Source: Stromatinia cepivora (taxonomy: Eukaryota; Ascomycota; Leotiomycetes; Helotiales; Sclerotiniaceae). From it: a stretch of 64,000 nt of DNA. This document shows positions 49,656-63,316 of the stretch, piece after piece. The first letter of the stretch is position 1. Each line of letters starts with the position of its first letter. The position numbers were made by a program, and so were the translations under genes. The stretch lies in contig RCTD01000002.1 of NCBI GenBank assembly GCA_014898415.1, positions 1,488,001 through 1,552,000 of the forward strand, in the 5' to 3' direction. The notes below the pieces were generated by a model. It saw only the letters and a program-made list of their open reading frames with translations. It was not told where the DNA came from and searched no databases.

Positions 49656-52640
49656 CATAATTACTTTTGTAAAGATAATCTTTTATTCATAAAGAAAATA
49701 TTTAATAATCTTTATCCCAATTAGAATAGAATCTATAAATATAAATACTGAGTTTATTTTTTGAATAAAAACAAAGAAGTTAGAATTAATAAAAAATAGT
49801 ACAAAATCAATCCTCGAATATATATTGGATATTTAATGAATTATATCCCAAGTATATTAATCTACTATATATAGATATCCAAGCTTAATAAAGTTATTAT
49901 TATTCGAAATATAATATTCAATAAGGAATTCATTTATTATATAAATTTTATTAATCAAATAATCAATATTTATATTATAAAAAAGCTTAAATAATTTATT
50001 AAAACCCTTGATCTACAAAATTATATCAAAATAAACAGAATAATCATTCAAAATAAAGATAATTATAAAGATTTCATTCACCTACCTATTTTTATAAATC
50101 GAAAAACCCTTAATTTATCCACCAAATACATTTCAGATTTATTACCTACAAACAAACTGATCTTAAGAATAAATATAAATTTGGAGAGTAATAATAAAAA
50201 TAAAGAAATCGATTTAGAATTATTCAATCCATTTAATCCTTTAAATAATAAGGATAAGATATATAATAAAGATATATAAACACCAATCGATCCTTCCATT
50301 GAAGAAACTAAAGAAGCTGATTCTTTTATTAAAAAGTAATTATATTTCGAAAATAAAAATGTTAATATTATTTAAAGAGATATCCATAATAATAATATGG
50401 ATCCCGACTTTATTAAATATATTGATATAAGGAATATAGAATATAAATTTATTGATTATATTATCGATATTCTTTGTAATATATACGAAAATGATTTAGA
50501 GATTATTTTAATCAATTAATCTCAACATTCCAAAAAGAAGTATATATATTGGAATAATCAATTAGAATATTCTGTCAAGGAAATCCAATTATTATAAAGA
50601 TTGCCACATCTTATATATTCATTTGATCGATTCATAAAGGATTTGCGGATTTATAATTTCGAATAAATATTTAAGAGAATTTGTATTATAAGGATTGAAA
50701 TACTCAGGATTCAAATCAATCCGTTTGAATTTCAATTATACGATTATTATTCGGAATCATCTCTTTTCCGGGAATTACCTGGTTTTTGCATCTCAGAGTA
50801 ATCAATATATATATAAAGACAATTATATATATAATAATGTTATTAAGGGAGCGATTTCAATACTGGATTCTATATAGGAATCGTTATATTTTAAAGGATA
50901 AGTTTAATAGGATTATTTTATTTAAACAATTTTCATTTTATATTCTAATTTAATTAATAAGAAATAAATGATATAAAGGAATATTTTCAATTTGTAATAA
51001 TTTATAATATAATTATTATTAGAATTGAAGTAAAATCATTATTATCTTTTATTTGATTTATAATCAAAGGATTATAAGTAATATTATTTCCTCGAATTTA
51101 TATATTTGTAATTCCAGAATTACTTTGTTTTTATTATCAATTAAAAGATTATCAAATGGGATATTAATTCAAATAGGACTACGATTTTGAAATTAATAAT
51201 CTTAAGATTAGAAAAATTTAATATGAAATCGATTTTGGATCGGAATTTATAAAACCGATTTCCTTTTAATAAATATTTATGTATAAATATAATGATCAAG
51301 ATTTAATTATTTATTATTGTTTATATTTAATAATATAAAAAGATCTCCAGATTAAAAGTATTATTAAGATTATTTACATTATTATATTAGCAAATTGATT
51401 ATTCTGAATTATAATAATAATTATCGTTAAATACAATTTCGAAATAAAATAATATAATATAATCAACACTTTCATTAATACTCTGCACAATCCTTTTGAT
51501 ACCCTAATTATATATTATCTATCTAATAAATATAAAATCCCAAATAAAAATATTATAATCAATTGAGTTTTATATAATCTACAAAATTCTCCAATTATAT
51601 AATTTAAGGATTTCATTCGAATACTCAAAAAACTAAAATTGATATAATACAAGGAGAAATTATATTTATATATTAATCTAGAGTATATTATTATGATTCT
51701 TTTTTTTGTAAATAATATTTAGATTATTTATTATAAGAAAAACGAATCAATTATTATAAAAATCATTAAGGGAATCAAAAATATATATAAATTATAAGAT
51801 CTAAAAAATATTAAATAATTTCTAAATATATATATACTCTGTAATTGATCCAAAAAAAATTATAATTAATTTATGATATATATATTAAAAAGATTATTAA
51901 GAAATTCAAAACAATAAACAGAATAATAAGTATATTATTCTTGATAATGATATTTCGGAAAAATCAGGATCAAGTTTCTATATATATTATAAAAATGTAT
52001 TAAAAGAAAATAAATTTAATATTATATATTATAATCATTATAAAAATGGATATATTATTTGTTGTTTTATAATTGAACCATTATTTGATTAATCTATTGA
52101 ATAATTATATAAAAATTATTAATCATTGTTTATAATATTTATAGAATATAAAATATTTCGTAATTTAATATAATAATAATCAAATATCACAATTTCTTAT
52201 TTTTTTAAATACTTCTTTTATAAATGATCCAGATATTCATTAATCATCTCAAAAATATATTTTTTTCTTTTTCGATGATTTAATTATATAGAAAATATTT
52301 AAGTAAGATATTATAATTATTTCGATTACCAAAATAAAACTTCTCGAAATCGAATATATATTAAAAGAAATTATGGCAATCTTATATTTCTTAAAAATAT
52401 TAATTTAATAATGAAAGAATCTATAATGATCTTTTATAATAATCAGTAAATAATCAAATTGATGATTGATAAGAATAAATGGATTATTATAAAACTATAT
52501 TATATCAATATCTAAAATATATAATTATATTAAGAATATTCAAAAAGGAACTTTTATATAATCTATCTATTAATTACTGATATAATTATTAATAAATTTA
52601 TCAAGAATTTTATAAAATAAAAGTTCGAATATTTTCGATT
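49656..52640 (+). pseudogene. Copia integrase C-terminus, reverse transcriptase and RNase H of element A
   Basis: The piece right after C1 reads as the integrase tail (ISKLNKVIIIRNIIFNKEFIYYINF, like the KVxxxRDVxFxE block). From about 51290 the reverse transcriptase appears: INTFINTLHNPFDTLIIYYL, VLYNLQNSPIIWFKDF-like, then ILFFVNNI near 51700 for the FVDDI box. RNase H follows from about 52190 (SSQKYIFFF, LLEIEYILKEIMAILYF, IIKLYYINI for the RHVDI block). Order and strand agree with element A; stops are frequent. This RT belongs to a Copia lineage different from C1. Confidence 0.78.
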
Positions 52641-54572
52641 CCTTTTCAATTTATAAGATATAAACAATAGAATTATAAAATTTGAATAATGATAATCTGG
52701 ATTATAGAATTTGAATAACAATAATTTGGAGTTTGTAATTCTTCTCTTTGATATAGATAAAATGAATCCTATTTGATATCCTAAATCATTATATTTTTCT
52801 ATAATGTACTTCAATTTATATATTCTATATTTATCAGAAAACAAAGAATAATCAAGATCAATTATTTTTTTATTCTTTATTTTTCTATCCTCAAAAAAGA
52901 ATAAATTTCTTTCTAAATTCAATAATTTGAAATTCAAATAAAAGAATCTTAGAATTATTTATAATAATTAATAAATAAAGAATAATTAAAATAACCAAAG
53001 CTATTAATATTATTGATATTATAGAAATTAAAGAATTATCCCTCCTTTTCCTTTTCTTCGGATATATTATTCATTCCTTTCTTTTCTTCTTTTCCACCAC
53101 TTTTTCTCTTTTATTTTTATTATTATTCTTCGAAATTATAATATACTTTTTCTATTCAATCTTTCAAAGACTCTGATAAATAATATGGCGAGGAAAGGGG
53201 GAATAATAATATAAAGATAAAGGAACAATTTCCTTTTTCTTTTCGATCTTTAATATCATCTTTATTATAATTTTATATTCTTATTTGGATTATATAACTA
53301 ATGATCAATATATTATAAAAATAGGGGATGAATAAAGAATTTATTTTCGAATTTTGTTGATAAATAGTAATATAATAATCTATTAAAGAATAAAGAAAAA
53401 TTGATAAGAAAATATATAAATAAATATTACAATTCTAATATCAATAATTATTCGGTTTGAAAGAATTAACAAAATATTTATTATAGAAATTATATCTTTT
53501 AATAATTAAGAACTTTATATATCGAATATATAAATAATTATTCTTTTCTTTATAATTCTTTTTATCTTTTGTTTTGATTAAAAAACCAATAACTTTCAAT
53601 AATATTTTTTTTTTCTCTTTTTTATTTAATTTATTATTCAAAAAATTTAATATCAAAGAATCAAATGAATTGTTATTATTAAATAAAGAAATCTTTTCTC
53701 TTTTTTCTTTTTTATTGAATAATCCTTGTTTTGATAATTATAAATATAGGATTAGTAAAACCTTTTAATTATATAATAGGATTCAAGAATGAAATCTATC
53801 TCCAAATTATTATCTAAATTTATAATAAACAATTAATCATGATAAATAATAATTCCTTTGATAGAGGGGAATGATTTCTGAAATAGATAATTATATATTA
53901 TTTTAGAAATAGATTTGATTAAATTATATTCCCAGAAATCGATATTTTGGTTTGTTATTTATATTAGATTTATTAATTCTTTTTGTTTGATTTATTGATT
54001 TTTCGAAGGAATATTAAAATCTTCTTTCACATTCGACTTTTTTAAAACTTTTTTCTTAATCATTATTTGCCTAATACAATTGAGATTTACTTACTTAACT
54101 TTTTTAAATTTTGAAATCTTAAATATAATAATAATCAATAAAAATTTGATTAAAATAAAAACCAAAATGCGAAAAAGGGATTTATATATCTTTAAAAATT
54201 TATTTATTTTATTTCGCTATTATAATCAATATATTATAATCTAGTAATTATATATATTCTCAATTGTTACATTGTAGAATCGATTATTCTCTTATATTCT
54301 CTCAACAAAAAACTTTCTTTTTGTTATTCAAAATCTTGATTTCGAAGAATATTGTAGGTAGCAAACCAAAGATCAAGGGAAATTTGTGATTTATATACAA
54401 TCAAATTCTTCCTTATTTCAAGGATATCAAAATTATTTCAGATTTATATATTATATCATTTCTTTATGAATATTTGTTTATAATCATTTTATATATTTAT
54501 TTATAAATTATATGAATTACCATTTTCTATACCTTTCCATTTATTTCAGATCGTTTTTCGATCTAGAGAATG
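52641..54572. other. Long 3' non-pol region of element A
   Basis: About 1.9 kb between RNase H and the 3' LTR, very AT-rich, with only short frames on both strands (for example 53441-53656 minus). I recognise nothing here. It may be untranslated sequence of the element or a further unrecognised insertion. Confidence 0.4.
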
Positions 54573-54881
54573 TATTACAGAAAACCCTATAATCCCTTAT
54601 ATCCTACGAAAAATCAAAGCATATACTTTTCAATCGGAATGAAGGATCTTTTAGTCTTTATTAATTTATTAATTAATAAAGTAATCCTAATATATTAATA
54701 AACAAAGATCTAATCTAATTAAAGTATATATCGATTAAATAATCATTCATTTATTCTATATATATAGCTTTTGATTCATATAATCAAGGGCAAATCATTC
54801 AATTCTTTTACTCTACCAATCACATGTACCATCTATTCCCCGATCCCTGAAAGTGCTCTGTAATCATACTATCCCGTGATA
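54573..54881 (+). repeat. 3' LTR of element A
   Basis: 309 bp, TATTACAGAAAACCC to CCCGTGATA, then AAAAG. It differs from the 59903-60211 solo copy mainly by G-to-A and C-to-T. Confidence 0.92.
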
Positions 54882-54886
54882 AAAAG

Positions 54887-57800
54887 TAATCATACAATCA
54901 AAACTCTTTATTATTTAGAATTGATATAAATTATAATTATTATTATATATTATTACATATCGATATTATATCGAATATCAAAACTACAATTGAATATCAA
55001 TATAATATCGAAATTATTTCTTTTTATCAAATATCTTATTTAGTATATATCAATTATATATTATATATTCTATATATATATAAATATTATAAAAGAACTA
55101 TATACAAATACTCAAATATATATATATTATATTCAAAATCATTTATTCGAATCAAAAAGCATTTATTCAAAAGAACTTCAATTATTTCGAAACAATTTAT
55201 TATTATTCATTAATTATAAATTGAAAATCGAATATCAATTATTATTAGAATTGTCCAATTTAAATTTTACTTTACAATTCAATAAATCAAAATACAGATT
55301 TCATATATTCTACTAATTCCCAAATAACAAATCAAAAATTAAACAAAATATTCAATTTAAAACTGAAATAAATATAAATATTAATTTAATCGAAACTGAA
55401 TTTCGATATATTAATGGATTCAAAAATATCAATAAAGATATAATAAATTATTTAAACTTTATTTAAATCAAATATATATTACGATATCTCATCTTGATCA
55501 TTTGATTAAAGAATATATAATAGGGTATCTTATTAATCCCATCAATTATTATCAATAGGATTAATGGGATTTTATTGCTTTTATTATTTCTTATTAATAG
55601 GATCAATAGGATAATAAAAAATAAAGGTTTATATAAGGGAATAGATTTTATTATAATATAAAGCTTTATATTTAAAAATAATTATTAATTTTATTATTAT
55701 AATTATAAGAATTGTAATTAGTTATAATCTTATTGAATTCCTATTTGAAATTTAATCTAAATTATTTCGAAAGATTTCTAATTATTTTTATATAACCCTA
55801 AAGGCAACTTTTGTAATATTTTGAATATCGTTTTTGTTTTAAATATGATTCGATAATTAATCATTAATATAGTATTTCGAAATACTATTATAAAATAATC
55901 TATATTAATAATAGATATCAATAATATTAAAATAATCGATATTCCATAAGAAATCATTATCAATGAAATTTTTAAAATCGCCTTATTCAACAAATACCAA
56001 AATAATCGATAAAAACTCGATATTTTTCTTTTACAATTAAAAATCTATTTCTAATTTAATAAAAATAAATTTATTATTATAAAATCCAAAAGTATATAAA
56101 TTAGATTATACCTCAAAGAAGAAATAATCAAAAAAATCCAGTTATATTTATATAATTATTTTGAATATATTAATTAAGATCATATATAATCTATTCGAAT
56201 AATCTTTAACAATTTTGAAGGATTTAAGATAAAGATTAATAGAATCTTTAGAAATTCTAACGAATTAGAAATAATAGAAAAAAAGATCTTCAATTTCAAA
56301 TAGATAAAATCAATATTGAAATATACTATAGAATTCTGAAGATATATAAAAATAATCAAATAAAACAAAATTACTATTATAAATCATTATTATAAAGAAT
56401 TCAAATCAGAAATCAGATTGGAATTAAAAAGAATTATTGAAAGTATAAATTTGAATAATTTAATTCAGGATTTTATCAAATCAAATAATCATCTTTATAG
56501 ATATCAACAAAATCAGAAATTATATAAATTCTAAGAAAATCAAAAGTAAGGATGTTATTGTAAAAATAAAGGTAAATTATAATATAATTTATAAAGATAT
56601 AAAGACTCTATAAAATTAGATATTATATATTATATAAATAGAAATAATAATTAAGAAAAGAAATATAAATAAAATAATAATTTATATTTTGAATATAGAA
56701 AAGTAAAATATCGGATAATAAAATACTAAAACAAGAAAATAAAGAGAAAAAAGATTTATTTTAAAAATAAATTTGGTAAAGATTAATTTAATATTATTTT
56801 TATATTATAATTGTATATAATTAGTATAATAAGATTAATTATATTATTATTAGTTTATAAAGAAAAGTTAAAAAAAGAAGAGATAAAGAATCTTTTATAA
56901 ATAAATAAAGATTTATAATTAGAAGAATTATAGATTATTCGAAAAATAGATTAATGAAATTATCATATCTGGAAATTTGGAAATATAGATGAAAAAACGA
57001 TTAATAAGGATTTCAGTATAATAAATATTGAAAAAGAAGAATCTTATAAAGTTTGATATATTAATCAATATCGAATTTTATGATTTGGGATTATTATTAA
57101 TATATTCTTTGTAAAAAGAATCAATAGAAAATATTTATAATATTTAATGCAAAAAGAATTATAGGAAATATTCTATCAATATATATTTGAATAAAACGAA
57201 AATCAAATTCTATTTCTATATAAAAAAATTGAAGAAGAATATTATATCTAAGTTTAGATTATATTATTATTATTAATTATAAATATAATATTGAAAATAA
57301 TTCAAAGGAATTATCGGTATATATAATAGAAAGATTTATTTGATAATAAAATAAGGATAGGGATAAATATAATTTATTTAAATAATAAAGAATTATAATA
57401 TATAATATTTATTGATAAAGGAGTTCAAAATGATTTGAATAAATAAGTTATATTATAATTGAATATTATAGAATAAATAGAATAGATATATTATAGAATC
57501 AAAATAAATAAACAAATATAATTAATTATAATAGATTCCGGAATTATAGGAAATTTTATTGTATTAAAAACCCTAAAATATTTAGGAATTCTATTTCAAA
57601 AGAAACAAAAACCTAATCAATTGTAATTAATTGATAGATAATTAATAAAATCTAATAGAAATATTTTACAAAAGATATAATCAATATAAAGAAATATAAT
57701 TCAATATTTAGAGATTATATAATTTGATATTATATTATTAGATTAATAATAAATCATTTTAAAGATATTATAATTAAAAATATATAATTCTAGAATAGAT

Positions 57801-58435
57801 TAATTATAAAAAATTATAATATTTGATCAATATAAGAATAGTTACAATAATATATTCAAAATATCTATAAAATATAATATACACTAAAAAAAATTGAATA
57901 TAAATAATATCGGCAATATAGAATATCCAATTTAGAATCCTTTATTAAAAGTGAAGATCAATATTTTTTTTTTATAAATATAAAAATCAATAATATAATA
58001 TGAAATTGTAATTAAGATAAAAAAGTTTATAATATCAGAATAATATAAGAAATATAAATATATTTTTAAAGAATTAGGAATTTATAAAATTTTACCAAAA
58101 TATAAATTATAGAATCACGAAATAATATTAAAGAAAAGCAAAATATTTATATATATCCTAATTTATTCAATATTAATTAATAAATTAAAGATATTCAAAG
58201 AATATATTAATAACAATTTGATCAAAGAATAAATTAGAAAATCTATATTCTAAATAACGAATTTAATTATATAAATATTTAAGAAAGATAATATTAAAAG
58301 ATTAATTATGGATTATAGAAAGTTTAAGATATTTATTAAAAAGATTTGATATTTATTTCTATTAATTATAAAATTAAAAATTCGATTAAATAAAATAATA
58401 ATATTTATTAAAATAAATTTATATAATAATTATTA
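54887..58435 (+). pseudogene. Ty3/gypsy retrotransposon relic E (protease and RT readable)
   Basis: Highly AT-rich. Near 57522-57640 the plus strand reads LIIIDSGIIGNFI followed by LKYLGILFQKKQKPNQL and LID, the gypsy aspartic protease block (DSGA.GNF...LxxLGIP). From about 58090 it reads LPKYKL*NHEIILKK, INNNLIKE*IRKSI, NLIIFIFKKD-like, RLIMDYRKFKIFIKKI and IFIKINLYNNYY. This is the N-terminal half of the gypsy RT (LPxHRPxDHxI, KKDGSLRxCVDYRxLN, FxKIDLxxAYY). C3 is inserted exactly after that last motif. LTRs of E were not found; the left part may continue at 31501-33511. Confidence 0.8.
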
Positions 58436-58601
58436 TATTGGAAATGAGGCCATTATAAAATTAGAATTGAGATTATATGATTATAATGGTGTATAGACCA
58501 TAATTAAGAATAATCTTAATTCTATTTTTATTAGGATAATAGATTCTTAATTTAATCTATATAATTAATAATATTATTATTTTCTATATCAAAAATTAAT
58601 A
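58436..58601 (+). repeat. 5' LTR of C3
   Basis: 166 bp, TATTGGAAATGAGGCC to AAAATTAATA, same length as the C1 and C2 LTRs. Confidence 0.9.
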
Positions 58602-59902
58602 GATTATAAGATCCGATTGTATAATAATGATTAAAAAATAAAACAAATCGAAAAAGGATTAGTATAATTAATAGAAATAAAACAAAATGGAAATCAGAAT
58701 TTTTATATAATATTATTGAAACAGAATTGAAATATAGTTTATAATTTATAATATTATAAATCAAAACGGAGAGTAATTTGTATAATACTGATATAGAATT
58801 ATAATAAAAGTAAAAAGCAAATTTATATAATTATAAGAAAATATATTATAATATAATTTTACGAATTTTTTTATTTTCTTATTTTTATATTTTTTTATTA
58901 TTCCGAATTTATTTATTATATATTTTTTAAAATTATTTTAAAAACCTAAAGGTTATTTTCGATACTTATCAAACAATAAAAAATCTTTATAATATCGAAA
59001 TCAAATAATCTTTTGAAATTCGATTAAAATAATTATAAATAATAGTTTAGATAAATAAAGATATAATTAAAAGAGAAAGAATAGTTTTATATAATTAATC
59101 AAATATTAAACAAATATATATAGATTATAGAATCTAATATAATATCTATCTATAAAATCAATGATCGTATATATTATAATATCGAATTGAAATTGGAATA
59201 TTTAAAGAACAAAATGAATATATTATTATATATTTATATAACATTTAATAATAATAATAAAACTCTTATCAATGAATATTCAATAATATATATATTTTGG
59301 AGATACTTTATATCGAAATATATTAAAATCAATATAATTATAATCAATATATATATAACGATAATTCAGAATTTCAAATTTCAATCCAATATTTATCTTA
59401 ATATAATTATTGTCAAAATTTAGAACAAATTGAAAAAGTATAAAAAGAAATTAAGGATTATAAATAAAAATTATCAATTAATATATCAAAATATTATCTT
59501 ATTTTTGATTTTAATATATAATTTTTTAATCGATTATCAAAAAGTAATAAATATATTGGATATCCAAATTAGCTTTAGTATTGATGATAAAATCATATAT
59601 TTGTAGATTAAAGAATTTCATTTTAAAGATAAATCAAAATAAATATAAATTACAAAAGGATCTAAATATACTTTTCGATATCAAGAATTATATTTCGAAA
59701 TCTTAAATAATATTTGTAATTTATATCAAAAGGAAAATTATTATATATAAGATTGTTTGTATTTAATATAAACCAATAAACTTCTTTGTAATTATCTTTA
59801 TTATCAAAAAAGAAAGGGATTATTGAATCCGAAGAAGATTCATTTCAATAAAAAAGATCAAATATATTCTGTTAATAATATCTCTGAATCAGATTCTAAT
59901 AT

Positions 59903-60211
59903 TGTTACGGAAAGCTTTGTGATCTTCTGTATTTTATGAAGGATCAAAGTGTATGCTTTTCAATCGGAATGAAGGATCTATTAGTCCTTATTAATCTACT
60001 AATTGATAAGGTGATTTTGATATTCTAATAAATAAAGATCTAGTTTAATTAAGGTGTATATCGATTAGATAACCATTTATTTGTTCTATATATATAGCTC
60101 TTGATTCATATAATCAAGAGCAAGTTATTCAATTCTTTTACTCTACCAATCATGTGTACTACCTATTCCCCGATCCCTGAAAGTGCTCTGTAATTATACT
60201 ATCCTGTGATA
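59903..60211 (+). repeat. Solo LTR of family A inside C3
   Basis: 309 bp, TGTTACGG to GTGATA, flanked by AATAT on both sides (59898-59902 and 60212-60216). The C3 sequence is continuous across it when compared with C1, so a whole A element inserted here and was later removed by LTR-LTR recombination. Confidence 0.93.
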
Positions 60212-60749
60212 AATATTAAAGATATAATAAAGGAAGATTACAATTTGATAAAAAAAAATCATTAATAAAGTTTTTTTTAATAAATAATATATCGATATAA
60301 ATACTTTTTTATATATATCTAATTAATCTTTATTATTTAGATTAATAAATTCTATTATTAAATAAAGAATAAAAATTAATGAAGGAATGATATATTATTG
60401 TTATTAAGATTTAATGGATATAGTATATAAAGATAATTCTAAAATGTTATTTTCAAATATATTATATATACTAAAGTTAGGAGTAAATTTGCTATCAGAA
60501 AAAAGGATCTACGAAACAAAATTGTAAAGGGAATTCAACTTTTATTATATGTATTTTAAGAAGGATAATAAGAAAATCATTTATATTAGAATATAAAATA
60601 GAATATAAAATAGAATATATATGGTTTCATATATAATCAAAGGATACAAGGATATAGTTTTTTATTCGAATGTATATTAAAATGATTAGGAAAAAGGTTT
60701 TTCTTTAGAGATAATTGATAATATCAAAAGTATCGATAATGAATTAATA

Positions 60750-63020
60750 TTCAAGGAGAAAAAGAGATATCTGTTATAATATCGAAGATTCAATTATTTA
60801 GATCCAAATAAGATCAAGAATCTATATAAGATATTCAATATAATTAAGTTAATAAAGGTTTTAATTGAATTAAATATTTGTAAAATATATATATTTATCA
60901 AAATGATCAATTATATTCCGAAATAATTGAGTTTATACAAATCAAAGAGATTTGAATTTATATATTTCGATATTACAAAATCGTTCTCAAAATCGATTTA
61001 AAGGAATCGTTATTTCATATTGATTATCGATAATTGTATAAAAATAAATTGGATTATATTATTTAAACAAAAAGACAATATAATTCAAATATTGAAAACT
61101 TGGAAAAAGGAAATGGAATTGGTTATTGAAGAAAAAATCATTATAATTAAAATTGATAATATATTAGAACTTTTATAAGTTATTCATAAATAATTATTAA
61201 ATATATAATCTAAAGTTACAATAATTGCTTCTTTATATTAAAATAAATCTGTAAAACAGAATATAAGGATTATAAAGATAAATATGAAAATAATACTAAA
61301 AAAAATCAAATTACTATTAGAATTTTAAAATAAAATTATCGAATATAATACTTATATCAAAAATCATATTAGTATTAATTCTAATATAAACAAAATAGAT
61401 CGATCCTTTATAGAAATCTTTATAGATAGAATATTGAATATAAAGATATACAAAATCTAAAGAAGCAAATATTGTATTTATATTAATCTTAAGATTATTC
61501 CGAAAAAATAAAGATACAATAAATTGTAGAACACTTCGAAAGTTGATATATTCCTAAAATATTCAAAAGTTATGAATAAATATATCAAAGTATATTCTCC
61601 AAAATTAGATTATATATTTCGATCAAATAAAGTAATTATAAATGAATTTTATTAAAAAAAAGATTTAGATTTTAAATTAAAAAATTGTAAATCAAATCTA
61701 CAAAATATAAAGAATATAAAATTAGATTGAAGATCGTATAATAAATCAATAATAAATAAAGTATCTTTTTCATTTTCAATATTAAATACAATATTTATAT
61801 TATCTTTATTCAAAATGTTTTTTCTAATAAATATTATATCAAATTCAATGATTATATTAAATATTCTAATTATCGAATTGAAATCAAATAAATTAAATAT
61901 ATTAATATTAGTATATAATGAAAATGAAAATAACAATATTTAGAAAACAAATCAAAATTTTTTTTCCAAAGATACTTCAGATATCGAATCCATTATTTCA
62001 AAAGTTCTAATTCAAGAATCAATTCTTACAGATTTTGAATCTAAATCGAAAATAAAATTCAAAACCATTTTAAATTCTATTAACGAATTCATTTCAATAG
62101 AATCAAAAAACAAAATAAATCTATAATCATTTGAAATTGAATAGAAAAATATAATGGATTTTGAAAATAAACCTTCAAGATATCTAATACGAAAACAAAA
62201 AAAAGATATAAAATAAAATCTTAAAAAAGAATAGGAAAGTAAGATTATAAGGGTATTGATTATAATATCTATATAAATCAAAATTCAAGAAAATAAAGAG
62301 TATATTATGATTATAATTCTAATTATTTACAAAATGGATTTTTATATCAAAAATAAAATTGTTTCAGATTTTATAATTTCGTTAATAGATATAGATAATA
62401 CAAAAAGTATAATATATTCGATTAAAGAAATTCTAGAAATCAAAATATCAAAAACTTATAAAAAAGTAATATTAGATCGAAAATACTTTGAAAAATGAAA
62501 GGAAATTATTCAAAAGGAAATTATATTTTGATTTAAAATAATATTTAGAAAGAAGATATACTCTTTAAAGAAAATAATTTGATTTCGACGAAATAAATAT
62601 TTATAATTAAAATAAAGAATAATAAAGTAAAACGATTCAAAATAAAATTAATAATTTGAAGGTTCAATTAAATATTAAGAAAAGATCATAACAAAACATT
62701 TGTATTAATAATAAGGCTAGATATATTCAGATTATTCCTAATTATTATTACAAAGGAAAATTTAGAATATTTATATTTCAATATCAAAAACGTTTTTATT
62801 GAATTATATTTAAAAAAAGAAATCTATTTCGAAATTATTTTAAGATATCAAAATCGAAAAGGGATATATATTACAAATCCTATAAAATCTATATAGTTTG
62901 AAACAAACTAAAAGGAATTAAAGTTTATTATTGAAAAAAGAATTTTAAGATATAAATTTTATATAAAATTTGGTAGATTTATATTTATATATATCTAAAG
63001 ATTATAATATAATATTATTA
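60750..63020 (+). pseudogene. Degenerate Copia pol of C3
   Basis: Colinear with the C1 pol: pre-integrase (about 60780), integrase FDIT/FPKSI (about 60965-61005), linker, and RT with the FDIKN/FNIKN region near 62780. The open frame 62307-62498 corresponds to C1 at about 47735-47918. Truncated before YVDD. Dead. Confidence 0.82.
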
Positions 63021-63024
63021 GTAT

Positions 63025-63315
63025 TGTGAGAGAGTTGGGGTATCAAGGCCTAACACGTAGCTAGTTCGTAGTCATATGGTCACATGACTCTTCGTAGTTA
63101 GATATAAGAGAGGGCTCTGCTCCCCTTTCCTTGAAGGAAACCAATTGTTTTCCACTAATCTTTTTGTACCCCATTTGTGTATAATCCAAACCATTGTCTA
63201 AACCTATTAGTTCTACTATTTGAAGCCTTTACAATGTAATCTGATCAATTCCAATTCCCATTTCTCCTTGTAGTGTGCTATCGGGATGTACGTATCTCGA
63301 CCTACCTCTTTTACA
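63025..63315 (+). repeat. LTR of a different, unmutated family (element D)
   Basis: Sequence of normal composition begins abruptly at TGTGAGAGAG and reaches ...TTTTACA, giving TGT...ACA ends. Inside, gatataagagagggc near 63102 looks like a TATA box and transcription start. Right after comes tggtgacccacacc, a typical primer-binding-site sequence. This fits the 5' LTR of a plus-strand LTR element with 291-bp LTRs. It shows no AT-bias, so it postdates, or escaped, the mutation of its surroundings. Confidence 0.68.
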
Positions 63316-63316
63316 A

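Larger units (their letters stand above)
33517..54881 (+). mobile_element. LTR retrotransposon A (Copia), carrying nested insertions
   Basis: The two 309-bp LTRs are 33517-33577 plus 41180-41427 (split) and 54573-54881. They begin TGT(C/T)AC and end GTGATA, evidently GTGACA before mutation, giving the usual TG...CA ends. The 5-bp target duplication AAAAG lies at 33512-33516 and 54882-54886. Removing B (7597 bp plus its TSD copy) and C1 (5495 bp plus TSD copy) leaves about 8.3 kb. Pol order along the plus strand is protease, integrase, reverse transcriptase, RNase H, which is Copia order. A gttatgaaccc sequence immediately after the 5' LTR is the likely primer-binding site. Confidence 0.88.
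58436..63024 (+). mobile_element. Copia retrotransposon C3, 3'-truncated, nested in gypsy relic E
   Basis: Starts with the family-C LTR (58436-58601) and follows C1 colinearly, including the integrase (FPKSI near 61000), the linker (61750-62125) and the RT up to the sequence preceding the YVDD box. Alignment to C1 ends at 63024, equivalent to C1 about 48440, so RNase H and the 3' LTR are missing here. Net of the solo LTR its length matches C1 to that point within a few bases. The missing part could lie beyond the window if element D is inserted in C3. Confidence 0.88.

Noticed and set aside
35100..62500. Dozens of short open frames in the AT-rich block
   Set aside because: They are decayed fragments of the same retrotransposon pol genes or chance AT-rich frames. 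I describe them through the parent elements instead.
31500..63020. Mitochondrial DNA insertion or mitochondrial contig, suggested by the extreme AT content
   Set aside because: The readable motifs are Copia and gypsy protease, integrase, RT and RNase H, with LTRs and target duplications; no mitochondrial gene is visible.
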